Source: Alisma plantago-aquatica
Lineage: Eukaryota; Streptophyta; Magnoliopsida; Alismatales; Alismataceae
DNA length: 64,000 nucleotides
Assembly (NCBI GenBank): GCA_963693085.1
Contig: OY856410.1
Coordinates: forward strand, 560,469,906-560,533,905
Direction: 5' to 3'
The translations under genes and the position numbers were made by a program. Shown here piece after piece: positions 47,629-59,436 of this stretch. Position 1 is the first letter of the stretch; the number at the start of each line of letters is the position of its first letter. The notes beneath the pieces are model-generated. The model saw only the letters and a program-made list of their open reading frames with translations, had not been told where the DNA came from and did no database searches.

Positions 47629-49070
47629 TGTTGACCTAACATTTACACATTGTCCACATTTTGATAATGACTTAACCATTCCATTCATATGTATCTAATA
47701 TGTCTATTTGAGATTGATTTGAAGTATTAGGTACATGAAAACGATCAATTCCATCAAGTCCTAGCTTGACCAAACACAAGCTAAAGTCAATGCAAATTCA
47801 CTTTTATGGAAAATGGTTTAAACCCTAGAAAAACTTTTGTAATCATTTGCATTTATGTGTTGACTTGTAATTAAAATGAGAAAAAATCAAGAGCACTTAA
47901 AATGAATGTTTAGGCCCTGTAATGACATTTTCCAAAATTCATTACAGGAATTTTTGTCGGCCAAGTTTCATCCTTGATAAACTCGACCGACACCTTTGAT
48001 GAATTTTAGATAATACAAGGTCGACCGAGTTTCCCTAGGACAAACTTGACTGACACCCTTGCACAACCAAAAAAATTAATTCTCCGGTCGACATTCATCT
48101 AGGATAAACTCGATCAACACTTCAAATTTTCTTTGTCGCATAGTGATATTAGTCGAGTTTGATTTATTGAAACTCACCCGACCGCACTGTATGTAATGTG
48201 TAGAAAAAGTATTTCTAACAATTGTAGTGTTGCAAACATCAAAAATAGATCCGTTACAACACCCCATACAACTAGAATTTATTTCTAAGTGCTTATACTG
48301 GATAATAGACATCCCCGAATATAAATAGGGACCCTTGGGTTTCATCCTGAGTTTGCTTCTTATGCTCTTAGCTATAGTTGAGTGGATTTATCTATTAAGG
48401 CCTCCTTTACCTCTATTGCTTACTAATTAAAATGTTAATCTGAGTGATATAGGTATTTGTGAGAAAGCTAAGTCATTGTAATCCTTGTGAAGCTCTCAAT
48501 CTTCTTTTCCCCAACTCATTTTTCAAAAACAAAATTGGTGAAGGAGAATGTGAGGGATGAAGATCCTTAAGAAGAGTGACCCTAATTCCTTCAAGATGGA
48601 AGACTTGTTGCAAGAGGGGAGCTCATTGGTGAAAGTGTCAAGCTTGTTACAAAAGTGGTTAACCCCTTGTAGTGGTTGAATACTCTTGCTCGAAGGATAT
48701 GTAAGACCTTGTAAGATTTATTGGCTCCTTTTGATCCTTAACAAAGAAGGCTAGGTATACTTGCCCCACAAACGGAAGGTCATAATGTATTTATTATAAT
48801 GGAATATAAGTATACGATGGATGCAAAATCCTAGAGGTTGACCTCGCTAGGTAGTGGATGTAAACTCTCCTAGTTTAGAGTTTGGAACCACTATACATAA
48901 CTTGTTCCTGATATCTTTAAATTTTTCTCATTCTTACTATGTATGTTTAGTTGCACAATAAAATTAATATTTGCAATCATATCTCTTGAAGTAATTTGAA
49001 GGTCTAATAATTTTGGTTTAAGTGCATTTAGATCTATTCAACCCCCCTTATAGAGCCCATTGATCCAACA
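47629..49070 (+). repeat. Copia 5' LTR (left end tentative)
   Basis: The right end is clear from the PBS. The left end is placed at TGTTGACC because it mirrors the terminal CCAACA and because transposase similarity ends there; the flanking CTATG would be the target. A probable TATA box (ATATAAATAGGG) is at 48319-48330. Repeats of CTCGACCGA-like words lie at 47990-48190. Confidence 0.55.
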
Positions 49071-49072
49071 AG

Positions 49073-49084
49073 TGGTATCAGAGG
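49073..49084 (+). promoter_or_regulatory. Copia primer-binding site (initiator tRNA-Met type)
   Basis: TGGTATCAGAGG lies two bases after the LTR end. Confidence 0.85.
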
Positions 49085-49123
49085 AATGGTATTCTCCGAT
49101 AAGATCTCTCATGAGATGAGAAG

Positions 49124-50310
49124 ATGGGTGAAAACCTTTTAGTTTCTATCAACTTGGAGGGTGGATGAGACATCCAATCTTCGACAACACAAACTTCCTC
49201 TATTAGAAGCAGAAGATGTGGTTCTACTTACAAGGGATGAACAACGACATGTGGAAAGTGGTCATGCTTCCCTACAAGGAGTCGAGAGGAGATGCAGCTA
49301 TTTGGGAATAAGTTACCTTATAGAAATCCCAACTGAATATAAAGACCATACACATCATTTATGCAACCCTCAGTCCTTCCAAATTTGATGGGATCTCTTC
49401 TTGGGACATCACCTATGAGAAATGGGATAAACTATGCATCACCTATGAATGGATCAAGCAAGTCAATGAAACCAATGTCTACATGCTCAAAGGTCTCCTT
49501 GAGAACTTCAAGATAGGTACAAAAGAGAGAGTCGTTGAGATGTACTCAAGGCTCAACACCATTTTGAATGGACCTTCTTCTTTGAGCCTACCCATGGATC
49601 AAGGCACCATCAACTCCAAGATCCTTAGTTCTCTTCCTAAGAGGTGACAATCCAAGGTGACCTCAATTGAAGAAACAAGAAGCCTTGGTGAAATGGCTAC
49701 CGAAGAGCTCATTGGGAATCTCCAAGCCTATGAGCCTAGAATTGGCAAGCAAGAAGAAGAAAATCTAGAGGAGAACGAGTCAAAGAAGATGAAGGAAAAT
49801 TCCTTCAAAGATCAAGTGGAGGCCATTATTCTTTAACAAAAACCTTCTTGCTGGCCCACTCCTTCCTCAAGTGAAGATGAAGCCCCTAGTGATCATGAAG
49901 CTAAATACTCTAAGGGGAATCACTTCAATGGAAAGCCCTCCTCCTCCTCCTCTACTCTAAGGTGCTATGAGTGTGGTTTAAATGGACACTACAAGAATGA
50001 TTGACCCAAGGAAAAAAATTCTTACCACAAGAGCATATCTAAGAAGAAGGAGGAGTACAAGAAGGAGAGAAAGCCCAATAGGAAGGATAAGAAGGAAAAA
50101 GAAGTAAAGATGCAACTCATGCCGCATGGAAGAAGTCTTTTTCTAGTGATTCCAGATCCAATGAGGGATAATGTCACCTTCCTCTCATGGCCTCAACTAG
50201 TGAAGACATATGTGAGGTAAGTGAGGTAAGCTTAAATTAACTATCTAAAGAAGCTATCAATGACCTGAAAAATGTTTCTCATTTATCTTATTCCAAATGC
50301 TAATCTAAGA
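49124..50310 (+). pseudogene. gag: Copia gag (UBN2-type), broken
   Basis: Decayed frames give NVYMLKGLLENFKIG, VEMYSRLNTILNG, ILSSLPKR and IEETRSLGEMATEELIGNLQAYE, the core of the copia-type gag (UBN2) family. A zinc knuckle at about 49966-50006 reads CYECGLNGHYKND followed by TGA where the last cysteine belongs, removing that ligand and ending translation. A lysine-rich stretch follows. The CACTA element cuts the frame at 50313; the coiled-coil region continues at 59437. Confidence 0.82.
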
Positions 50311-50313
50311 AGA
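50311..50313. other. CACTA target-site duplication, left
   Basis: AGA, repeated at 59434-59436 beyond the right end. Three-base duplications are the rule for CACTA transposons. Confidence 0.9.
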
Positions 50314-50960
50314 CACTACTACAAAAAATGCTTTTTACAACGGGAGATAGACAACAGTTCTGATGATTGTGTTGTAGTTAGTATACTTATCACAACAAGC
50401 CCATTTTTGTGTTGTATATTGTATATTTTATACAACACAAGTCATTTACAACATGCCAAACCCGTTGTAGTATAGGAGGATACTACAACAACTGCTAAAG
50501 TGTTGTAATAGGTTGTAGTATCACAACATATTCAAAACCGTTGTAAAAGATGTTATTTACACAACATATTTTGACCCGTTGTAATAGTCACATGTTGTAA
50601 TAGACCATCATTACACAACGCAGACTCACCCGTTGTAGTATGTATTAATTATACTACAGGCCTTTACATGTTGTATTTGGTACATGTTGTAATAGACCAC
50701 CATAATACAACATATTAAAACTCGTTGTTATATCCCAACATGGGACAACAGACTCCAACATGTTGTTATATATTATAATTACACAACATGTTGTAACCTG
50801 TTGTAATATCCACACATAAAACATCGCTGTAATAGACGTCCATTACACAACGTAAACTAAACCATTGTAATATACTATAATTACACAACATGATATCACC
50901 TGTTGTAATAGCTACATATTGTAAAAGACCATAGTTAAACAACACATCATATTCACATAA
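50314..50960. repeat. C1 left terminal inverted repeat and subterminal repeats
   Basis: The first about 30 bases are the inverted repeat. Then come some 20 copies of short words around ACAACATGTTGTAA, ACAACGGG and CCGTTGTA in both orientations. In CACTA elements such subterminal words are the binding sites of the element's DNA-binding protein. Confidence 0.88.
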
Positions 50961-50984
50961 TTCTCTGAATTTTTCAATTATTCG

Positions 50985-50990
50985 CGTATA

Positions 50991-51054
<64 letters not shown>

Positions 51055-51228
51055 TCTATAGTTTTAAACATCACTATATAATTTTGATATTGTATCCATT
51101 AATTTTAAATACTTCTATCTGCATTTATCTTTCATTAATACATAATATTTATAAATGCAGATAGAGTATTTAAAATTAATGGATACAATATTAAAATTAT
51201 ATAGTGATGTTTAAAACTATATAAATAA

Positions 51229-51260
<32 letters not shown>
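50985..51260. repeat. Fold-back repeat flanked by TA/TG microsatellites
   Basis: 51057-51128 and 51151-51222 are inverted copies of each other (about 72 bp, a few mismatches) around a 22-base centre. TA and TG runs lie on the left (50989-51050) and TA runs on the right (51231-51259). It could be a MITE inserted into a TA repeat or a self-made palindrome. Confidence 0.88.
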
Positions 51261-51262
<2 letters not shown>

Positions 51263-54150
51263 TACAAAAAAATATTATTTACCTATAATTATTTTAACTA
51301 CATATATCAAATTTGTAGTTAGAATATATCTTTCCTTGCAAACTTTTAATATGTAAATAAAGCAATTGTAGTTGTTTGTAATAGCTATAAAATGACTACA
51401 TATACCAATCCGTGACATATTAATACCCTTCCCGACTCTCTCTCCCCTACCCCTACTCAAATGTTCAAACACCTCTGAAAATTTTAACATTTCGCGCCAA
51501 CTATTTTTCCTGAGTTTATTTCTCATTTGTGTCCACTAGTCCGTCATCCCAATATCACGCAGCAATTCTCCACTCTCCTCCCCAATCACACGTGGATCTT
51601 CTCTGTCGGTCACGAATTTATCCTCCTCCACCGGCTCTTCAGCCCTCGCTTCCTCCGCCCCATTCGCCCTGACAGTCCCCCCCTCCTAGGATCGTGTTCT
51701 CTCCCTCCCACCTTCTTCTCCTACCCTCATAGCCCCTGAACACACTCTCAGTTAGATCTTTTTTCTCCTTCCGGTGGCAGAGCTACTCAAAATCTCCATG
51801 AGGCACGAAACTCACCAAGCTTTGGGAGAAAAAACACCAGAGCGGCCAGTATTGCTACTACACATACACTTTTTGATCTAGTTATCCTGTATTCCTAGTC
51901 CATGTCTAATCTCAAGTTCTAATATTTCAGACTCGCCAGAAGCAGCCAACTGGAAATTGACGAATGTGTTATCCATAAAAAATGTGGCAACCTCAAGAGC
52001 TAGTTTGAAGATATTTAGAATTGACACCGAGAACGCGGGGTAACCAACAGAGAGAGTAGAGTTGCGGAGATATTGGCCTATGAATTCGAATTGGTCGTTA
52101 TCCTGACAGCATCACGTTAGATGGAAAAAATTGATCCTTCTTATCCAACTTTTACGGTAATATTCATCATTTTCTCAATACAACTACTCATCATATATTA
52201 TTCTTTTTGTGGTAATTTCCTCATGACTTCGTGATGGAAATATCTCTGATTAAAGATTTTAGTAATTCTTTCATCGTGTTGCTTTACGTTTATAAGGTAA
52301 CAATAGATAGTAACATGTTTTGAACGGCTGATTGGCTTATTTCTATTTACTTATTGTTCACTTGTTTGACTGGAAGTGGTTGATCAATTCCTTGATTTAG
52401 ATTTGGGCATTCAAACAGATTTCAAGTTCAGTTTTGTGGTGAAACAGATTTTAAATGAACATGAACGATGCAAATTTGACTGGCATGATCCTAAAATCTG
52501 CAACATTCATGTATCATATTATGTAAATCAAGGTTTAGAGGATGCAAATAACCGTCTGGACACTTGTTTGACCAAGCCGGGGTACCCAACCCCAATACAT
52601 GGTTTTCTTGCCCAAGGGTACATAGCTGAATATGGCACGTCAAATGTGTTATCTTGCTTGTTGGAAGCTGCTTCCATAGTGAATCATTTGGGAAGGACAC
52701 GTCAAATGCGTTATCTTGCTTGTTGGAAGTTGCTTCCATAGTGAATCCTTTGCGAAGGAAATAGAGACCACAGCCTGCAACTCTCACCAATTTTTTGGTT
52801 GTAACTTCAACAACTCATGACCTGAGCAATATCTATACATGTTCCAACATGAAAATGATGGAAATCATGACTTGAAAGGCAAACATATTTAGATCTTATT
52901 TATTTGTTATAACCAACAATCAAACTTCTAAATATAGCATATTAACATATAGAATGCGTAGCTTGCATACATATTTAGATCTTATTTACTGATTAGATGT
53001 TGTTATGGACAATTTTTTATGGATGGAGTATCTGTGAATGAAACCCACTTGTAACATACACTTTGTGTCTCTACATAATCCAGTAACAACTGCCATCAGT
53101 TTCACTGAGTCAGTAGCCTGTAAAGCAATGCAAGCAATCATATTCATTGTTGTAACTCAATTACAAAAGGTTACATAGGAATCTTTGCAAGCTGAATTGA
53201 GAACATGTCCTGCAAATATCATGGATATAAAGCAAGGGTCAAAATCTTTCTACATTGGGAAAAAAAATGAAGAGAACAACAATGCTATCTTAAACAATAA
53301 AATATAATATTAGGGAGATGTGAACTTGACCTTGTTGCACCTTACTGAAGCGTTTTCTATAGTTACATTCTAGGTCATGATTTTGTTTCTTTGACCGTTT
53401 TATCAAGAGACATATATAGGAGTTCGGGGTGACAATTCTCTTTTTCCTACTTAGTCTGAGCAATTATGTCTTCTCTACCTACCATAGACTGTCCTTGTGC
53501 ACTACTCTTTTGCTTTTCTACCCCCCTGCTTGCAATACCAACATTGTCACCCTTCTTCGGTCTTCTCTCATCACCACCCCCTTCTCTCGCCATCATGCCA
53601 TCCATTACTCGCCACTACCTTCTCATCAGCTCTTCCTCCTCTGCATCTTTATTTGCTGCTTTGACTGTAATAACAAGCATTGAATTACTTATTGTTGTAT
53701 CAGCATCAAGAAAAGTTACGAAGGACCAAGATGACAGAGGTAATGGGAAATAAGGGGTTCGAAAATGAGCATACATAGGAAGTGGAGAATAGAGGAGTAG
53801 GGTGCATGTGGATAGATGTGAAAAAGGTATTAGTGAGGGGGATATATAGTCACTCTAGTTGTAGTACATGTTTTTATCAGTACATCATATGCTTTCAAAA
53901 AGCTTCCAATTTGAACAAAATGTAGAAATATTGATTAGGTGCAGATGGAATGGTGGCCTTGGACTTTATATCTTTAGTTATTATTTCTCTTGTATCGTGA
54001 CCTGGACACTCGATCTCCTACAGTATGAATGAGCTAACTGAACTGGTTGTCTGAAAAATGTTTCAGGGCTTGCCTGAATGAAAGACAAAAGGTAAACTAT
54101 AATATGATTTTTTTGGTTTCAATTCAAAACTGATAAGAAGTTTTTTTCCT
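51261..54150 (+). other. C1 interior, no recognised gene
   Basis: CT-rich sequence at 51530-51770 resembles a plant 5' untranslated region. An exon-like frame at 52376-52741 (residues VDQFLDLDLGIQTDFKFSFVV, LEDANNRLDTCL) is not recognised. It ends in a 62-bp tandem duplication (52636-52697 and 52698-52758). Another open stretch at 53466-53753 is hydrophobic low-complexity sequence. Capture from host genes is possible but not shown. Confidence 0.45.
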
Positions 54151-54209
54151 CCACATATGAGACTGCTTCTACAGTCATGCAGTTGCTATTTTTTCTCCAA
54201 AATTCTACT

Positions 54210-54474
54210 TATGAGACACTAAATGAAGTTGTTCATTCTTCCATAGATGAGACCATCCCTACAATCATTCAGTTGGTTGCAACTATCAAGTTGGAACTTC
54301 ACCAAACTATTGAGACCAAGTCTGAGAAGAATAACGAGTTCTAAGGCCTTTCTTGTGGTTGTTTGGAAGTCATCATCAACAAACTTGGGTCAAAAGAGTC
54401 TACAAAGTATGTCTTTTTGCTGTATACTGACCAGATGATGGAGCTCTATTTAAAAGTTTCTGCCCTGGTCTTGG
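54210..54474 (+). pseudogene. Captured importin-beta (karyopherin beta-1) fragment
   Basis: One frame reads YETLNEVVHSS, ETIPTIIQLVATIKLELHQTIE, then a TAA at 54340, then GLSCGCLEVIINKLGSKE and TKYVFLLYTDQMMELYLKVSA. This spacing and these residues match the mid-protein HEAT repeats of importin subunit beta-1, which carries proteins through nuclear pores. A GT at 54475 could be the original splice donor. Just upstream (54150-54190) a second short piece, TYETASTVMQL, looks like a rearranged copy of the same segment. Only a small part of the gene is present and it cannot make a transport receptor. Confidence 0.75.
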
Positions 54475-55768
54475 GTAAACAATGTGTATCTTATAGGGAA
54501 CTGGGTAAAATTATTGTTTTGATTTTTGATATTTAATATTTTCTTAACAAATAAGTCTGAACTTTATCCTTCATCACACATAATACTTAAATCCAAGTAA
54601 GAGATATCCTATTATTTCAATTTGCAGAATACATCAAGCTTTATGTTGACTGTAAACACCAATGATGTCAAAACCAAATTGGCTGGCAGAACTAACGACC
54701 AGTGGCAAGCGTGGTATAGTTCCTCTACAGACCTGCTACATGCTTTGAAATGATAAAAAAACCACTCAATCTATCAATTCATTTGTTGAATTGATAAACC
54801 CATCTAGTTTCCACCAACAGTCGTTAGTCGTGTCTTCCCTACCCTGCACCTGAAGTGCAACTCCCACACAGATCTACCTCACAAAGATCTGCGTATTTAT
54901 TGTGTTTCTGCCATAAATAATCGTAATGCATAGGAATTGGCCAGGTTCTGGAAGGTCAAGAAGGAAAATCAAATTTAAGTTGAACTTTATCTTCATTATT
55001 GAACTTTCTACCAATCATTGTCTTCCTTGGTGGCTTATTATGCATTTAGGCTTGAGATGTCTACTTGAATTTGTTGCTTGAATAGTCAAATTAGTTATCT
55101 CTAATTAGTAGAGCAATTTTGTTTCTTAACCCCCAACCAAAGGTAAAGTGGAAGGTCATGATATTTCCTTCCAACTCTCTACAATATAAATGTGAATATC
55201 TCTAACATCATCATTTTGTATTTTGATGTTTTTGATTCCCATTCCTGTCTCCAGTTTTATCACCAATATCTGACTGGACAGTGGGACTCTTGACATTCAT
55301 CTCTTCTTGGGCCTCTTGTATTCTCATGAGGTTCTCCACTGTCTGCCTTCTCAACGCTTAATTATGTTTTTTTGTTTACTGAGAAAGTGAAAAGTTTCGA
55401 ACGTGTCCATGCATTTACCCAATCCAATTGCTGGCTGGCCATTATTTCAATATTTCTGGTGAACGTGTCCACCTAACAGTATGCCATAAAAGGGAACCAT
55501 TCGTCAGGTTCCATTTACTGCCTCTCATTGGTTCACTTGTAATAGGTATTTTACTGTCATGTATGAAATATGATGAGTGATTGGTAGGTGGGTGCCAAGA
55601 ATGGTTCAGGTTGGAAGAGGATCTTCAGCCCTCATTTCTTATCTCAGTAGTGATGGTTGCTTCTTATAAGCTAAATCCTGCTATACCCTCTCAAAGTCTA
55701 TAATTTTTACCAAGAAATTGATATAGAGAACAAGAGTATACCTAATGGTACGATGTTCTCCTTTATAG
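54475..55768 (+). other. C1 interior between captured fragments
   Basis: AT-rich, intron-like. I see no coding similarity. No first cyclophilin exon could be found here, although one would be expected if the whole gene had been captured. Confidence 0.5.
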
Positions 55769-58133
55769 GCGAGATTGGAACTGGAAGGTCAACTGGAAAG
55801 CCTCTTCATTACAAAGGAACGTTCTTTCACCGCATCATTAAAGGTTTCATGGAACAGGTATGTCTTTGCTTTCCTTTTTCTCACCCGCCTTAATTACCAT
55901 GATAATATTTAGGTCCATCTACCAGCTCATTGACTTAAAAATGGCAGTAAATATGTAATGGTGTTTGTATTTTAGTCAGTTACCCCTCTTTATGCTGTAT
56001 GATACAGGGATGATGGTCACAACTGCTTTTCTTGTGATGTTATTTTCAAGGTTGTATTTTACTGAGCTATCAATACAATGTATATTTAGCGCTTCGCCTA
56101 TGTCTGGTCAATGTTGTAATGTACATAGATTTCACCATTGTAGCTGTCTGATTGCCCCTATTGCTTTATTTCTGCAGGGAGGAGATTTCTCAAAGGGTGA
56201 CGGTATGTACTCCTTCCTTTTAGAAAATTTTCCAAGAACTCTCTCTCTAGTGCCCAGATCGGATGGCAGAAGAGACTTGTAGAAAAAATTAGACTGGATC
56301 TCCTTGAACTGGTTTTTGGGAGAATCCTAGACATTAGTTTGTTGCATAGTTGACCTGCTGTGAACCCAGTTACAGCAGATTTTTTTCCATCCTTGTTACC
56401 TAAGACTTCAATATGAATATTATAATGTATTTAGCTTATTTGATGTTTCTTCATGTTTTTCTCGACTTGAAATAAGTTGTAAGTTATGATGATATATAAT
56501 ATTTAACAAAAAAACTTTTAGACGGTATATAATTTTATTTAGTTTAAGTTATTTTATATAGAGGTAGAGTATACACGTTTACATTTTGCACAGACATGCG
56601 ACCCATGATCTTTTTGGTTTGGTCCCTGATATGTTGGAAACTTCGTCTTTAACTCTTTAGTCTTTCATTTTCTCGATGGTGCATGAATCACAATGGATGA
56701 TCCTGTTCACTTGGATCCTAGGGGGTACTTTTAATTTGAGTTTTTATGCCTTTGATATTTGGTTCTTTTTAGTATAATAGTGCCCTTATATAATATGCAG
56801 AGACATGTTATATGTATGTTGGTAACTTCAAGTTCACTTTTTTGCAATTTAAATTTATGGAATCTGATGTATTTCTCCTGTCGATTTGCAATCAATACTA
56901 ATTATGTCAATTCAGTTTGGGGTTGAATTGATCATCCATTAAATGATTTGATGCTCTCATACGTGATGGAACAAAACATGTGAATTTCATTATTTCTAGG
57001 AAAATAAATAGTTGATTCTTTTCATTGAACTCATTGGTTCTGTGGCTTTCAAGAAGAGGAGGTGAGAGCATATATGGAGGAAAATGTGAAGGTGATTACT
57101 TGCCTGGTTATTTGCCACTGATGTTTGAAACTCTTGACCCCTTGCTTCTAGCACTTGTAATGATACTCTGTTACATATACATTATGTTTGATTTCTATAG
57201 TTTATATGTATGCTAAATTGCTATATTTTTTTTCCATAGCATTTCTGAGAAATCAGTAGCCAATCTCATTGTGCATTACTAAGCTTTGCTGTTGCTTCAT
57301 TATATTCAGTCAGATTTAGATTTTCAGACGATTTTGGGTGAATAGGATGCTGGTTGATTTGCTATTTTATCTGTACAATGTATAAAACTGTGGATGGTTT
57401 GATATTTTTGTATTTTAATATATTAATCAGATGAAAACTTCAAGTTACGGCATGAAGGACCTGGCATCTTATCAATGGCCAATGCTGACAGCCATATGAA
57501 TGGTTCCCAATTTTTCATCACTTTCAAGGCAACCCCTCATTTGGATGGGTTAGTTTCTTTGTGTTAGAACCTGTGTTCATTCTTAGGTCTCTGTGTTCTA
57601 TTCAATTTCATTTGGCATGTTGTCTAAACCAACTTCCATTCGTAGGAAACATGTTGTTTTTGGCAAGCTTATTCAAGGACATGATACTTTAAAGGATATT
57701 GAAAATGTGGAGACCGACGAGTCCAGACCTGTTGTGCCTATCAAGATTGGTGAAGTTGACAATAGGGCGCTGGAATCAAAGGATGTGGATAATGCTGAGT
57801 TCAGTTACATGTATCATTTGTCTTGCACATATCTTGTCTAGTATATGTCCTAAAGGATGAATGAATTTAAATGAAAAAGTGTACAATTATGCCCAGTCTA
57901 CTTAACAATTTGATATTTCGAAATGGGCTCCTCCAGACATTTTATGGTCACATTTTCTAAATTAGAAGAGAAAAAGAAAGTCTCCAAACACAAGCATGTT
58001 AAAGATGAATTGTCCGGTGATGATAGTTATGGTACAAAGAAGAGGTCAAGACACAAGAAATCCATAGGAAGAAAGAAGAAAAGGAGAAGAAGATACTACT
58101 CAATTGCTAACAAGTTCTCACAATTATTTGGAT
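55769..58133 (+). pseudogene. Captured multi-exon cyclophilin (CYP63/CYP95-like), 5' exon missing
   Basis: Cyclophilins isomerise peptidyl-prolyl bonds; the CYP63/CYP95 group has a basic/SR-like tail and acts with splicing factors in the nucleus. Five exon-like pieces follow in order: 55769-55857 ([20 protein letters not shown]), 56178-56202 (GGDFSKGDG), 57059-57091 (GGESIYGGK), 57431-57548 ([30 protein letters not shown]), from 57646 ([13 protein letters not shown]). A basic exon from about 57946 ends KKRRRRYYS before a stop at 58133. Most borders have GT/AG and phases agree. The N-terminal exon is absent, two residues seem lost before GGES, and the acceptor at 57058 is poor. Active-site R and F of the FFHRIIKGF and SQFFITF motifs are kept. 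Confidence 0.82.
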
Positions 58134-58159
58134 AACAAATTAATATTTATTTTGTATAG

Positions 58160-58443
58160 TGTCCAAAGCAGCCGAACAATACAGATTGTGGATATTATGT
58201 GCTGAAGTATATGAAAGACATCTTTGATGTGAGAAATAGAAATATTCCTGAATGTGTAAAGTATTTAACATTATATTCTTTTAGTTTGTTCAAATTTCTA
58301 AATAAATTGAAAATATCACAATATGTTGATATATTTGTCATATGATTGTAGTATTATCCGAAGTATATTGGTCGTTGCTTCAACCAAGAAGAAATCGATG
58401 AGGTCCGAAACGAGTGGGCGACATGTGTTCTTGAGCACACATA
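58160..58443 (+). pseudogene. Ulp1/C48-like protease C-terminus of C1
   Basis: After an acceptor-like TTTGTATAG, the frame reads CPKQPNNTDCGYYVLKYMKDIFD, which holds the catalytic cysteine of C48 (SUMO-type) peptidases and the helix that follows it. A probable intron (about 58256-58350) leads to YYPKYIGRCFNQEEIDEVRNEWA and a TAA at 58441. This is the end of the Ulp1-like protein found in many plant CACTA elements. The first part with the catalytic His and Asp is not visible, so only a tail survives. It lies about 25 bases after the cyclophilin stop, in the same orientation. Confidence 0.8.
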
Positions 58444-58739
58444 AGATTATGTGACATGTGGGGGAGACATTTGTTCTTTACCATAGACCAATGTGTGAAA
58501 CTTTTTTAGTTAGTTTTCAGTTCGATTCTAGAGTGGATACTCAGTACTTTGTATTATTGAATCGTTGTATGGATGATTTAATATTAATTAAATTTAGTAC
58601 GAGTTTCTTTGAAGGTTTGATGGAAATTTTGTTCAACTATGTGTTTGTTTGTGAAATGAAAAAGTATAATTGCATATTTATTATAATTTATTAATAATAT
58701 GGTTAATTTGATCAATACAATTGGTGCGATATATGACCT

Positions 58740-59433
58740 TTCAAACTCTAATCAAAGACAACAGTTAATAATATGTTGTAAAATGTATGATTCTACAAAA
58801 AACAACACATGTTGTGTTATCCACACCTATTACAACAGGTTTGTCAGGAAAAAATACACCTATTACAACAGGTGTTTCTAGTGAACTACAACATGCATAA
58901 CCTGTTGTATAAATTGTGTATATTACAACAGACATACACCATGTTGTCTAAACAATCTTACTACAACGGTTAAATGTATGAAAAGACAACATACTCCCAA
59001 CTGTTGTATAAATATGTATATTACAACAGGTGCACTGCATGTTGTAATAGACCTACCTATTACAACGGGTGTGTTTAGTGAAAGACAACATGCTTCGACT
59101 GTTGTATAATATATATTACAACGGGTGAACCGCATGTTGTAAAAAATACCCCTATTACAATGGGTGTGTTTCGCGAAAGACAACGTCGTTCAACTGTTGT
59201 ATAATATATATTACAACAGGTGCACCACATGTTGTGTAAAATACCCATATTACAACAGGACATTCCTTAAAAGACAACATGTTTCAACTGTTGTATAAAA
59301 TACATCTATTAGAACATGCGATCACATGTTGTGTAAAGCACCCCCCATAAGACCACGTGATCTAATACAACGGTTAACACCTGTTGTAAATTGAGAAAAG
59401 GAACTGTTGTAAAAAGCATTTTCTGTAGTAGTG
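58740..59433. repeat. C1 right subterminal repeats and terminal inverted repeat
   Basis: Dense copies of TATTACAACAGGTG, ACAACATG and CAACTGTTGTATAA. Those near 58980-59290 come in units of about 85 bp. The end CTGTTGTAAAAAGCATTTTCTGTAGTAGTG mirrors the left end. Small open frames on the minus strand are by-products of the repeats. Confidence 0.9.
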
Positions 59434-59436
59434 AGA

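Larger units (their letters stand above)
50314..59433. mobile_element. C1: complete CACTA (En/Spm) DNA transposon with captured gene pieces
   Basis: The left end CACTACTACAAAAAATGC and the right end GCATTTTCTGTAGTAGTG are inverted copies, flanked by AGA. Both ends carry dense subterminal repeats. No TNP2 transposase is visible inside, so it needed an autonomous partner. Between the ends lie decayed exon-like pieces of an importin-beta and a cyclophilin gene, each with plausible intron borders, and a Ulp1-like C-terminus of the kind carried by plant CACTA elements. Confidence 0.93.

Noticed and set aside
51261..51300. CACTACAAAAAAATA as the start of a second, nested CACTA element
   Set aside because: No matching inverted end and no 3-bp duplication could be found; probably chance or a fragment.
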